Below are positions 17,609-24,850 of a DNA stretch of 64,000 nucleotides, one piece after another (the stretch's first letter is position 1; each line of letters opens with the position of its first letter). The notes under the pieces were generated by a model. That model had not been told where the DNA came from. It ran no database searches and saw only the letters and a program-made list of their open reading frames with translations. The position numbers were made by a program, and so were the translations under genes. Origin of the DNA: CALAED01 sp036555725 (GTDB taxonomy: Bacteria; Actinomycetota; Actinomycetes; Streptosporangiales; Streptosporangiaceae); the NCBI GenBank assembly GCA_036555725.1, contig DATBKU010000115.1, positions 71,317 through 135,316 of the forward strand, read 5' to 3'.

Positions 17609-18469
17609 TTACTGGACCGTGGCGGGTGCCTGGGTGGTGTCGCGTGTGCTGCCCGCCCGGCCCAGGAGCCGTTCGGCGAGGGGCGCGAAGCACAACCCGA
17701 TCACGGCCCACAGAATCGCTTGCGCGGCCACCGAGTACAACCGGAAGGAGTACAGCACGTCGGCCGGGAAGCCCGGGTAGGCGATCTGCCCTTGACTGTT
17801 GCGCAGCGGCAGCGGCGTCTCGGTCGCGTGCCGGCCGTAGGTGTGGACGTTGGCCGACAGGTGACCGAGCGAGGGCAGCAGTGCCATCACGACGCCGAGG
17901 GCGGCGATGCAGGCCAGCGCGGCCAGCAGGGTCGCGTTCCAATTCCCGAACCGGGGCGCCAGCCGCTGCCCCAGCCAGACGGCCAGCACCAAGAAGACGA
18001 CCGAGACACCGACCATCAGCAGAAACAGGCCGCTGCGGTCCCGGATGGTCTCCTCGTGGCCGATCGCCGGCGGGTTGGCCGGGTACTTGATGAACGGGAT
18101 CAGGTAAAGGGCGAGGAACCCGCCGAGGGCCACCAGCAGCGCCAGGCTGCGAGGCCGCAGGTTGCCGGTGCGTCCACACGCCAGCGCGTAGGCGACCGCG
18201 TACAGGCCGCCCATCGCCACCCCGAACGCGATCATGCCGACGCCGATGCCGACATTTCCCTGCACGGTGCGGCTGAACGGGTCGGACCCGGCCGTCTCGA
18301 CCGCGATACCCGCCGCCCGATCCAAGGCGGCCTGTGCGGCCTCCCGGCCGGACTCGTAGTCGATGGCCGCCTGGATCTGCGGCTCGGCGAAGATCCGGGC
18401 GAAGATGAACGCCACGATCCCGCCCACCGCTCCGACCAGCAGCCCACGCACGATGAATTGCCGTTCCAC
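17609..18469 (-). CDS. cbtA: CbtA family protein, predicted cobalt transporter subunit
   Basis: A polytopic membrane protein of about 286 residues matching CbtA. The first helix reads 'RGLLVGAVGGIVAFIFARIF', then 'AEPQIQAAIDYE', further helices ('GVAMGGLYAVAYALACGRTG', 'GLFLLMVGVSVVFLVLAVWL') and a C-terminal 'YSVAAQAILWAVIGLCFAPL'. GTG 18469 is chosen because AAGGAG lies six bases upstream. CbtA works with the small CbtB as a predicted cobalt importer controlled by B12. The gene lies about 95 bases downstream of cbtB and probably shares its riboswitch. Confidence 0.9.
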   Translation of the reverse strand: MERQFIVRGLLVGAVGGIVAFIFARIFAEPQIQAAIDYESGREAAQAALDRAAGIAVETAGSDPFSRTVQGNVGIGVGMIAFGVAMGGLYAVAYALACGRTGNLRPRSLALLVALGGFLALYLIPFIKYPANPPAIGHEETIRDRSGLFLLMVGVSVVFLVLAVWLGQRLAPRFGNWNATLLAALACIAALGVVMALLPSLGHLSANVHTYGRHATETPLPLRNSQGQIAYPGFPADVLYSFRLYSVAAQAILWAVIGLCFAPLAERLLGRAGSTRDTTQAPATVQ

Positions 18470-18565
18470 GACGCACTCCTTCGCCGACGTCCTCACCGAC
18501 GTCCCTGATGGCCGGGCAGAATGAGGTTCGGCTAGGCCTGCGGATGACAGGCCCGGCGGAACCGA

Positions 18566-18781
18566 TTAGTGGCAGGGGAAGCCGAGGAAGTGCCGCGCGT
18601 CGTGCATGAACTCATGGACCAGCATGTTGCCGCCCGATACGGACACCGCGCCCTGGTCGATGCCGACGAGGTAGTACAACGCCAGGCAGAACGCGACGGT
18701 GCCGAAAAGCCACAGAGCGGCCCGAACGCCGGGGAGCACCACCGGGGTGGTACGGCCGGTGGGGAGCGTCGACGTGGTCAT
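18566..18781 (-). CDS. cbtB: CbtB family protein, small cobalt transporter subunit
   Basis: A 71-residue protein with one membrane helix ('VRAALWLFGTVAFCLALYYL') and a histidine-rich C-terminus 'VHEFMHDARHFLGFPCH'. The His/Cys tail is the CbtB hallmark and probably binds Co2+. ATG 18781 has AAGGAGG five bases upstream. The gene lies directly behind a cobalamin riboswitch and in front of cbtA. Confidence 0.93.
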   Translation of the reverse strand: MTTSTLPTGRTTPVVLPGVRAALWLFGTVAFCLALYYLVGIDQGAVSVSGGNMLVHEFMHDARHFLGFPCH

Positions 18782-18827
18782 CAGTGCCTCCTTAGGGATC
18801 GTGCGTCCCTCTTACGGATGGAGCTCA

Positions 18828-18945
18828 GATGGCGGAGGGTCTGACTCGCCAACCCAGTTCGGGCTGGCACACAGTGGCGCGACCGTGCCGGACTCTCACC
18901 GGCTTCCCCCTACCATCAAGGTTCGCCCGGATCGTACGGGCAGGG
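18828..18945 (-). promoter_or_regulatory. Cobalamin (B12) riboswitch controlling cbtBA
   Basis: On the minus strand the core elements occur in order: 'GGGAAGCCGGTGAGAGTCCG', 'CGGTCGCGCCACTG' with the B12-box GCCACTG, and 'GAGTCAGACCC' closing the aptamer. These are diagnostic of adenosylcobalamin riboswitches. The aptamer ends about 50 bases before the cbtB start, leaving room for a structure that hides the AAGGAGG ribosome site. High B12 would shut off cobalt import. Boundaries are approximate. Confidence 0.93.
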
Positions 18946-18983
18946 CCGGACCACCGTCAACGCCGCGAGGAGGTGAGGCAACC

Positions 18984-19565
18984 GTGACCGTCCGGCTCGT
19001 TCTGGTCTCGCACGCGGCCACCGCCGCCACTCGCGAGTACCGGTTCCCCGCCGACGAGCCACTCGACGCGCCCGGCGCCGCGGCCGCGGCCGCCGCTCAT
19101 GGAGCGTTGCGGCGCGTCGACACCGCCTACCGAGGTCCGGAAGCCCGCTGCCGGCAGACGGCCGGCGCGCTCGGCCTCGATACCACCGCCGACCCTCCGC
19201 TCGCCGACCTGGACGTGGGGGCGTGGCGCGGCCGTACGCTGACTGACCTGGAGGCAGACCGGCCCGCGGACCTGCGCGCCTGGCTCACCGACCCCGCCGC
19301 CGCCCCACACGGCGGTGAATCGCTGGCCGGCCTCATCGAACGGGCGGCCAACTGGCTCGACGGCCTGCCCGCCGGGCCGGCCCGGATCGCCGCCATCACC
19401 CACCCCGCCGTCATCCGTGCCGCCGTCCTGCACGTCCTCGGCGCCCCGCCCGCCGGCTTCTGGCGACTGGACACCGTCCCGCTGTCACAAACGTGGCTGT
19501 CTCGCCACGCCGGGCGCTGGCGGCTACGAGAGACCGGCCACCCCCTCACCCCAACCGCCGGCTGA
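18984..19565 (+). CDS. Histidine phosphatase family protein
   Basis: A 193-residue histidine phosphatase-superfamily protein: 'RLVLVSHAATAATREYRFPA', 'AYRGPEARCRQTAGALGL', 'PLADLDVGAWRGRTLTDLEA', 'PHGGESLAGLIERAANWL', 'AAITHPAVIRAAVLHVLGAP'. The first motif is SHA rather than the canonical RHG, though the His is kept. GTG 18984 has GAGGAGGTGAGG upstream. It is divergent from the riboswitch-cbtB unit. CobC-like phosphatases of this fold act in B12 assembly, so a cobalamin-related role is plausible but not shown by the sequence. Confidence 0.85.
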   Translation: MTVRLVLVSHAATAATREYRFPADEPLDAPGAAAAAAAHGALRRVDTAYRGPEARCRQTAGALGLDTTADPPLADLDVGAWRGRTLTDLEADRPADLRAWLTDPAAAPHGGESLAGLIERAANWLDGLPAGPARIAAITHPAVIRAAVLHVLGAPPAGFWRLDTVPLSQTWLSRHAGRWRLRETGHPLTPTAG

Positions 19566-19598
19566 TCCCGTTTCCCCGTCGGGCGACCGGCCGGCCCG

Positions 19599-19650
19599 CG
19601 GGCGCACGTAGGCCCTGTCGAGGGCCCGTGGTCACGAGTGCGTGCGCCCG
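19599..19650. terminator. Nested hairpin between convergent genes
   Basis: An inner hairpin GGCCCT-GTCG-AGGGCC (19611-19626) is enclosed by a perfect 10-bp repeat CGGGCGCACG (19599-19608) and its complement (19641-19650). It lies between the histidine phosphatase and a convergent NAD(P)-binding gene, so a bidirectional terminator is likely. Confidence 0.6.
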
Positions 19651-19683
19651 AGCCGGGCATGGCCGGTAACCGGCCATGGTGTG

Positions 19684-20451
19684 TCAGCGTTGGGTGTCGA
19701 ACCACTCCTCGAAGGTGGGACCGGCGAGCTTGGCGTGCGGACCGGGCAGTAGCCCGCCACTGGCGTAGGCCTTGGCGTCGGGGTCGTCGGGGTTGTCGAC
19801 GCTGACGACCTCGACACCCCGGCGGGCGGCGACGAGCTTGGCCGCCTCGGCCACGTTCTCTTCGCGCGGCCCGGCGATCTCGGGGATCGGCGTCCCAGGA
19901 GCGGGCTGGGCGGGTGCGCTGGGGTCGGTGGCCAGATTGACCAGCTCCTCGGCCACGGTGCGTGCGGCCACGAGCTGGCTGGGCCAAGCCGGGACGTAGG
20001 CGACGTCGCCCTGCTGCCAGTCCAGAAGTTGAACGACGAATTCGTGGAACTGCGCTGCGCGCAGGATGCGGGCGGGGAGGGGGCCGGACAGGTTGGCCTC
20101 CTCGTGCACCGGCTTGGAGGCGAGGAAGCCGGCGGTGAAGTTTTCGATGCCGATGATGGACACGACAACGATCTGGCCGACTCCAGCCTTCTGGCCGTAC
20201 TCGTGCAGGTTGTGGGTCGCCGTGCGGAAGAACTCCGTCGCCGCCTGCTGGTCGTTGTACGGCCACGACGCGGCATCGATGATGACGTCGACCCCGACGA
20301 GCGCCTCGGCGAGGCCCTTACCGGTGATGATGTCCACGCCGGTGGCCCGTGACATCGGTACGACCTCGTAACCCCGTTCGGTGAGGACGTCGACGACGTG
20401 GCGACCTACCCGCCCGGTTGCTCCAGCCACTGCGAACTTGCTGCTACTCAT
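19684..20451 (-). CDS. NmrA-like NAD(P)-binding protein (atypical SDR)
   Basis: A 255-residue protein with an N-terminal Rossmann motif 'FAVAGATGRVGRHVVDVLTE', then 'GVDVIIDAASWPYNDQQAA', 'QIVVVSIIGIENFTAGFLAS' and 'LPARILRAAQFHEFV'. It is a member of the NmrA/atypical SDR group. The Tyr-x3-Lys pair of classical SDRs is not evident, so it may be a redox sensor or a reductase with a different active site. No partner gene is coupled to it. Confidence 0.82.
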   Translation of the reverse strand: MSSSKFAVAGATGRVGRHVVDVLTERGYEVVPMSRATGVDIITGKGLAEALVGVDVIIDAASWPYNDQQAATEFFRTATHNLHEYGQKAGVGQIVVVSIIGIENFTAGFLASKPVHEEANLSGPLPARILRAAQFHEFVVQLLDWQQGDVAYVPAWPSQLVAARTVAEELVNLATDPSAPAQPAPGTPIPEIAGPREENVAEAAKLVAARRGVEVVSVDNPDDPDAKAYASGGLLPGPHAKLAGPTFEEWFDTQR

Positions 20452-20550
20452 GCTCCGTGCCTTTCCTACGTACTGGAAGGTGTCTCAGCAGTACGACGAC
20501 GCAGCCGCGCGGAATGTGAGGTGGTGCATCAACTTCGCCGACTCGGGGCG

Positions 20551-21894
20551 TCAGGTCGCCCGTTCGCGTACGAGCCGTCCGAGGTCGATGTGGGCGAGCG
20601 CGCGCAGGCCGGGGAGCTGGGCGAGGAGCGCGACGGCGGTGATGACGGCGGCGGTCCAGGCGTAGGTGGCGAGGCGGATATCGGTGTGGAAGGCCAGCAG
20701 ATCACTGTTGAACGCGCCAAGGAACGCGGCGGTGGCGAGGCGCCCGAGGAAAAGGCCGGGCAGGATCCCGACGGCGATCAAGAGCAGATTTTCGGTGGTG
20801 ACGAGGCGAGACAGTCGCCGGCGGGCGACGCCGGCGGCGCGCAGCGCGGCGATTTCAACGCCGCGTTCGGCGACGTTGACCGACATGGTGGCGAACAGCA
20901 CGGTGAACGCCAGTAGCCCGCCGAAGACGAGCATGACGGCGACGAAGACATAGAACAGGTTCATGTAGTTGTCCATGGTCTGCCGGAGCGCCTGGGTGTC
21001 GGTATAGGCGAGGACGCCGGGCCGGGCGGACAGCGCGCGTTGCAGGGCGGCGTGGTCCGCGCCGGGACCGAACCGCACCAGCACAGTGGTCGGCTGGGCG
21101 GTGGGCGCGAGGGCCTGGAACTGATCGAGCGAGGCGTAGGCGTAGGTGCCGAGCGGCTCGTCGACGAACCCCGCCACCGTTGCCTGGACGGTCGCCTGGC
21201 CGGCACCGGGGAGCCGGAGCGGGATCCGGTCGCCTTCGGCGATGCCGAGCTTGTCGCGGAGCGCGGTGCCGAGGAGCACGCCGTCGGGTGGCAGCGGGCG
21301 GGAGTCGCCGTTGGGGCCGAGGAACGTGTGCATGACCGTCCCCGGCCGGAGAGCGATGAGCGCGGTGCTGTAGGTACGGAGGGCCGGCGGCGAGGGTGAC
21401 CGGGAGTTGGGCGCTCGGCTCGGCTGCCTGGACACCTGCACCTGGGAGCCCGGGTGGAGTTTCGCGTGCCGGGCCAGGTGGTCTTCGGCGAGCACGCCGG
21501 ACGGGGCGACCGGATCGAGGTAGTGGCCGGTCAGCACCTTGACCCGGTCGACCGTTGGTCGCCGGTCGGCGGGCATGCCGACGACATGGCCGACCAGGCT
21601 GCTGCCATCGGGCAGCCGGATCGGCACGTCGGCGACGGTACGTACCTCGGCCGCGGCGACGCCGGGGGTGGCGATCGCCTGGCGGGAGATGGCGGTGCTG
21701 TCGCCGCCGACCAGGGTGAGGTCGGCGAACCGATAGCGGTCGAAGATGGACTGGTAGCTGGCGTCCAGGTTCCGGTACGCGTCATAGGCCGCGCCGTATA
21801 ACGCGACGCCGAACATGACCAACACCATGGCGGAGATCAGCTGTGCCGGGCGGTTGCGCAGGTCACGACGCAGCTTGACGGAAAGGACGCTCAC
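20551..21894 (-). CDS. FtsX-like ABC transporter permease
   Basis: A 447-residue MacB/FtsX-type permease: one N-terminal helix ('AQLISAMVLVMFGVALYGAA'), a large extracytoplasmic region with a MacB-PCD-like fold, then three C-terminal helices ('YVFVAVMLVFGGLLAFTVLF', 'LLLIAVGILPGLFLGRLATA', 'WTAAVITAVALLAQLPGL'). Between the first two of these is the FtsX signature 'NVAERGVEIAALRAAGVARR'. The start GTG 21894 overlaps the ATPase stop by GTGA; GTG 21897 is equally possible. The cognate ATPase gene directly upstream is broken, so the transporter may be inactive unless another ATPase substitutes. Confidence 0.85.
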   Translation of the reverse strand: MSVLSVKLRRDLRNRPAQLISAMVLVMFGVALYGAAYDAYRNLDASYQSIFDRYRFADLTLVGGDSTAISRQAIATPGVAAAEVRTVADVPIRLPDGSSLVGHVVGMPADRRPTVDRVKVLTGHYLDPVAPSGVLAEDHLARHAKLHPGSQVQVSRQPSRAPNSRSPSPPALRTYSTALIALRPGTVMHTFLGPNGDSRPLPPDGVLLGTALRDKLGIAEGDRIPLRLPGAGQATVQATVAGFVDEPLGTYAYASLDQFQALAPTAQPTTVLVRFGPGADHAALQRALSARPGVLAYTDTQALRQTMDNYMNLFYVFVAVMLVFGGLLAFTVLFATMSVNVAERGVEIAALRAAGVARRRLSRLVTTENLLLIAVGILPGLFLGRLATAAFLGAFNSDLLAFHTDIRLATYAWTAAVITAVALLAQLPGLRALAHIDLGRLVRERAT

Positions 21895-22449
21895 CACGTC
21901 ACCTCCGCGGCAACCCCGGGGGTCGTGGTGGTGGACACGTCGACGATCTGGCCGGAGCGCATACGCACGACACGGTGCGCGATGGTGGCGACCGCGGCGT
22001 TGTGGGTGACGGCCAGCACGGTGCGGCCCTGCCGGTTGAGGTCTTGAAGCACTTGCAGCACCTCGCGTCCCGTGTCGAGGTCCAACGCGCCCGTGGGCTC
22101 GTCGCACAGCAGCAACGGCGGATCTTTCGCGATGGCCCGGGCGATCGCCACCCGCTGTTGTTCCCCACCGGACAGCTGGGCGGGAAAGTGATTCGCCCGT
22201 TCGGCCAGCCCAACCGCCTCCAGGGCGCGGCGCGCGGCCTCCCGGTCGCCGTGGCCGGTGAGCTCGGCGACCAGCCGCACGTTCTCCAGCGCCGTGAGCG
22301 TGGGCACGAGGTTGAACTGGAACACGAAGCCCGGTAGTCGGCGGTTCGATACCGCCGATCAGGTTCAGCAGGGTCGTCTTCCCGGAACCGGACGGGCCGA
22401 GCAGCACCTTCCCTGAGTTGGTCGCTCGCCTTAGGCGATCGACCAACAC
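21891..22449 (-). pseudogene. ABC transporter ATP-binding protein, broken
   Basis: Two frames together give a damaged ATPase. The upstream piece (22449 to about 22336) has the Walker A 'LLGPSGSGKTTLLNLIGG', but the usual residues before it are replaced by 'LVDRLRRATNSGK'. The downstream piece (about 22335-21891, another frame) starts at the Q-loop 'FVFQFNLVPTLTALENV' and carries the signature 'LSGGEQQRVAIARA' and Walker B 'LLLCDEPTGALDL'. About 30 residues normally between Walker A and the Q-loop are missing and the reading frame shifts at the junction. The 5' end also coincides with a 31-bp palindrome. The signs point to one or more deletions. Confidence 0.8.
22417..22447. repeat. 31-bp near-perfect palindrome in the broken ATPase 5' end
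   Basis: GTTGGTCGCTCGCCT, one central T, then AGGCGATCGACCAAC: arms of 15 bp with one mismatch. It coincides with the segment where normal ATPase N-terminal sequence is lost. It could be an insertion/excision scar, a recombinase target or a cruciform-prone deletion hotspot. Confidence 0.7.
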
Positions 22450-22451
22450 AT

Positions 22452-22474
22452 GCTATAAGCAATAATTGTATAGC
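22452..22474. promoter_or_regulatory. Candidate operator upstream of the ABC genes
   Basis: GCTATA-N11-TATAGC in a strongly AT-rich stretch just upstream of the broken ATPase. It looks like a GntR/YtrA- or PadR-type site, regulators that often control such ABC exporters, but no regulator gene remains nearby. Confidence 0.45.
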
Positions 22475-22530
22475 GCAATTACACTGACGGCGGCAGCCCG
22501 GCGCGGGGATGAAGTGCAGGGATGCTCGGC

Positions 22531-23073
22531 TCAACGCCACGCGTGGCGGATCTTCAACCGACCGAACCCCATGGTGCCGGAGATCCGGATCGTCGGCCCA
22601 CCTGGGCGAGCGCGCCGCGAGGTCTTGTAGAGCGAGTCCTTCCATACAGTGCGCAGACCCTCGACGTCGACGATCGCGTCGCGGGGCACCGTGATCTTGG
22701 CCCGGCCGGTGCCGAGTTGCAGCTCGATGTCGACTACCGGATGCTCGATGACCGCCCGGGACAGGTCCAGATGCACCTTTCCGAATGCGGACTCGACCTT
22801 GAGGTTCCGAGGTACCCGCCATGCGCCGCGCCGCCGGATCCGCCCGCTGGCGGCGGCGATCGTCGACGTGGTGTCCGCCTTCTCCCCCGGGAGCGAGGCC
22901 AGCGCCGACACGAGTTCGCCGTGCGTCTTGGCGGTGAGCACCCGATCGAGGCGTTCGTCCATCTCCTCGTGCGAGATGTGCCCTTCGGCGTACGCATCCT
23001 GCAGGCGCCGCACAGCCGTATCGCGGTCGTCTTCACTGATCGGCGGCGACAGGTCTTCCGGCAGCGAGGGCAC
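22531..23073 (-). CDS. DUF1707 domain protein with LiaF-like C-terminus
   Basis: A 180-residue protein. The N-terminal DUF1707 module reads 'ISEDDRDTAVRRLQDAYAEG', 'HISHEEMDERLDRVLTAKTH'. The C-terminal half ('FGKVHLDLSRAVIEHPVVDI', 'LGTGRAKITVPRDAIVDVEG') is a beta-rich LiaF/adhesin-like domain. Unlike many relatives it has no obvious membrane helix between them. GTG 23073 has only a weak purine stretch upstream. Function unknown; LiaF-like domains occur in envelope-stress proteins. Confidence 0.85.
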   Translation of the reverse strand: MPSLPEDLSPPISEDDRDTAVRRLQDAYAEGHISHEEMDERLDRVLTAKTHGELVSALASLPGEKADTTSTIAAASGRIRRRGAWRVPRNLKVESAFGKVHLDLSRAVIEHPVVDIELQLGTGRAKITVPRDAIVDVEGLRTVWKDSLYKTSRRARPGGPTIRISGTMGFGRLKIRHAWR

Positions 23074-23093
23074 GATCTCACTCTAATGCCATG

Positions 23094-23122
23094 CGTAATC
23101 AATTACCACGTAATGGATTACG
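23094..23122. promoter_or_regulatory. AT-rich dyad in divergent promoter region
   Basis: CGTAATC ... GATTACG (7-bp arms, 15-base spacer) with a second CGTAAT inside. It lies between the DUF1707 start and a small plus-strand reading frame, and could be an operator for either. Confidence 0.4.
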
Positions 23123-23235
23123 TCGCGCCGGAGCCTGGGCCCATCCGGCGGTACGTTCTGGGCCTGGGAAAATGGGCCCACGGACTCTGGGAATGGGTAC
23201 CGCGCGATCCGTACTGTTACGAGCGCGACAGGTAA
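23113..23235 (+). CDS. Hypothetical 40-residue Trp/Tyr-rich protein
   Basis: A short frame from ATG 23113 to TAA 23235 with coherent actinobacterial codon use. It encodes 40 residues including 'GPIRRYVLGLGKWAHGLWEW' and a Tyr/Asp/Arg tail 'DPYCYERDR'. The aromatic, amphipathic middle could form a membrane-associated helix. No Shine-Dalgarno is visible and the upstream bases are AT-rich, so translation could be leaderless. It ends 37 bases before the prepilin-like gene. Coding status is plausible, not proven. Confidence 0.4.
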   Translation: MDYVAPEPGPIRRYVLGLGKWAHGLWEWVPRDPYCYERDR

Positions 23236-23272
23236 CTCGTCATTACCATCGACGGACGGGCAGGTTGGGTCG

Positions 23273-23851
23273 ATGTCTCCTCATCAAGTCCGGATCGCCC
23301 GCGACCGCGGCGTCGCAATGGTCGAATACCTCGGGCTGCTAGCGCTCCTGGCCAGCATCTTCATCGCGTTTTCATCCTGTGCCAGTCAGCAGGTGAAGAA
23401 GCGAGCGCCGGCGCTCGACCGGTCCATGCTGCAGAAGGACACGCAGGCGGCCATCGAAGGGGCCAGAAAGGCACTTCAAGACGACGACTGCAACAACGCG
23501 ATCAGCGGTCCCGCCGGAGATGCCAGAGACGTTCTGGACTACGTCGCCATGCAAGACTACTCAACGTTCGACGCGCCGAAGGGTCAACTCGCCGACTCGC
23601 GCGGGCGTGGCGCGCGCGGCAAGATAACATTCTACGGAGCATTTCACCGGACCCAGCCCAATCGGTTCTATTACCCAGGGGCGGTTTTCAAGGACGGGCG
23701 CACCGACCTCACTCCGGAAGAGTTCCAGATCATGGCGGTGTTGCACGAGGTTGGCCATTCCACCGGAGTCCATCCAAAGGAACCGCCAGGGGAGCCCGGC
23801 GCACCCTTCAACGAAGCGATATTGCGACGGTGCCTGGGCGTAATCCAATGA
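23273..23851 (+). CDS. Flp-prepilin-like N-terminus fused to an HEXXH metallopeptidase-like domain
   Basis: A 192-residue protein. Residues 11-33 form a type IVb (Flp) prepilin-like signal: basic 'RIARDRG', then 'VAMVEYLGLLALLASIFIAF' with Glu and Tyr at +5 and +6 after the potential Gly13 cleavage point. The C-terminal part carries 'AVLHEVGHSTGVHPKE', i.e. H158-E159-x2-H162-x2-G165-x-H167, a zincin signature one residue shorter than the metzincin HExxHxxGxxH. The combination suggests a surface- or pilus-anchored peptidase, though activity is inferred. ATG 23273 has a weak ribosome site. No Tad/Flp assembly genes are in the window. Confidence 0.65.
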   Translation: MSPHQVRIARDRGVAMVEYLGLLALLASIFIAFSSCASQQVKKRAPALDRSMLQKDTQAAIEGARKALQDDDCNNAISGPAGDARDVLDYVAMQDYSTFDAPKGQLADSRGRGARGKITFYGAFHRTQPNRFYYPGAVFKDGRTDLTPEEFQIMAVLHEVGHSTGVHPKEPPGEPGAPFNEAILRRCLGVIQ

Positions 23852-23869
23852 GCCCAAGTGTGGGTTCTC

Positions 23870-23902
23870 CGGCTCGTTCCAGCCACGCCGGTCTACGAGC
23901 CG
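23870..23902. terminator. Candidate hairpin between convergent genes
   Basis: CGGCTCG pairs with CGAGCCG across a 19-base loop between the prepilin-like gene and the convergent YdcF gene. The stem is short. Confidence 0.35.
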
Positions 23903-23963
23903 CAGCGGGAGGTCGGGAGCGGTGAGCGTCCACAGGATGTCTCCGTGGTCGGATCCATTGACT

Positions 23964-24650
23964 TCAGTCGGCGAGCGCCCGCTGAATGCTCGTTTCGGTA
24001 GGTCCGAGAAAGTGCGGCCTGGGTCGTACGATCACCGAGTACATCGCCTTGATCGTGGCGAACGGCTCCCGCGCGTACGCCATGCGAGTCGGTCCGGGAA
24101 TCTCGGAGAGGCAGTCGTCGCCGACACCCCACGCGGCAACTCCGGCCGCCTGGCATAGCGCGACCGCCCGCGGCAGGTGGAAGCTCTGCGTGACGATGGT
24201 GGCTCGATCGATGCCAAAGATGCGCTTGGCCCGTACGCAGGAGTTCCACGTGTCGAATCCGGCGTAGTCGCGGACGATTTTCTGCTCCGGAACACTGTGG
24301 GCGATCAGATAGTCGCGCATGACGGTCGGCTCGTCGTAGATCTTGGTGCTGTTGTCGCCCGACACGAGGAGTGCCCTGACCTTGCCCCGCCGGTACAACT
24401 CCGCGGCGAGGTCGAGACGACGGGCCAGCATGGGCGACGGCTGGTTGTTGTGAACGCCCGCCCCAAGGACCAACGCGACCGGAGTCGCCGGCACCCGGTC
24501 GAGTGAGGTACGGAAGGGAGCGGTGCTCGCGTACGTCCATCCCGTCGGCACCATCAGCGCGAACCCGGCCAGCGCCAGCGCGACGGAGCCCGGCCCCGCC
24601 CAGCGCCGCAGCCGACCGTACGCCCGCCGGGCCAAGCGATTGAGTACCAC
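23964..24650 (-). CDS. YdcF/SanA-family membrane-anchored protein (DUF218)
   Basis: About 228 residues: one N-terminal helix ('GSVALALAGFALMVPTGWTY') followed by a DUF218/SanA domain with 'PVALVLGAGVHNNQPSPMLA', 'RRLDLAAELYRRGKVRALLV', 'SGDNSTKIYDEPTVMRDYLI' and 'FDTWNSCVRAKRIFGI', 'IVTQSFHLPRAVALCQAAGV'. SanA relatives affect envelope permeability to vancomycin in enteric bacteria; the molecular role is unclear. GTG 24650 follows CGGAG; ATG 24671 is an alternative. It is divergent from the nuoB-like gene. Confidence 0.88.
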   Translation of the reverse strand: MVLNRLARRAYGRLRRWAGPGSVALALAGFALMVPTGWTYASTAPFRTSLDRVPATPVALVLGAGVHNNQPSPMLARRLDLAAELYRRGKVRALLVSGDNSTKIYDEPTVMRDYLIAHSVPEQKIVRDYAGFDTWNSCVRAKRIFGIDRATIVTQSFHLPRAVALCQAAGVAAWGVGDDCLSEIPGPTRMAYAREPFATIKAMYSVIVRPRPHFLGPTETSIQRALAD

Positions 24651-24850
24651 GTGTTCTCCGACGCACCGCATCCCACTACGGTTCTGCCTTGCTCTGCGGC
24701 CGGTCGGCGATGTCACATTGGGGGCGGGCCCCTCGTCGGTTCAGTGGCGGCTCGTATCGCCGGACGGCTGCGCCCGGCCCAGCGGATGCGAGCCACCGCA
24801 GGTCGCGTTGGCGGCCTGCGCCGGCGTTGTCTAAGTCGAGGATGCGCACG

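Noticed and set aside
22417..22447. Integron attC or dif-like recombination site
   Set aside because: The ends (GTTGG/CCAAC) do not match attC core-site consensus orientation, the centre is one base, and no integrase is nearby; kept only as an unexplained palindrome.
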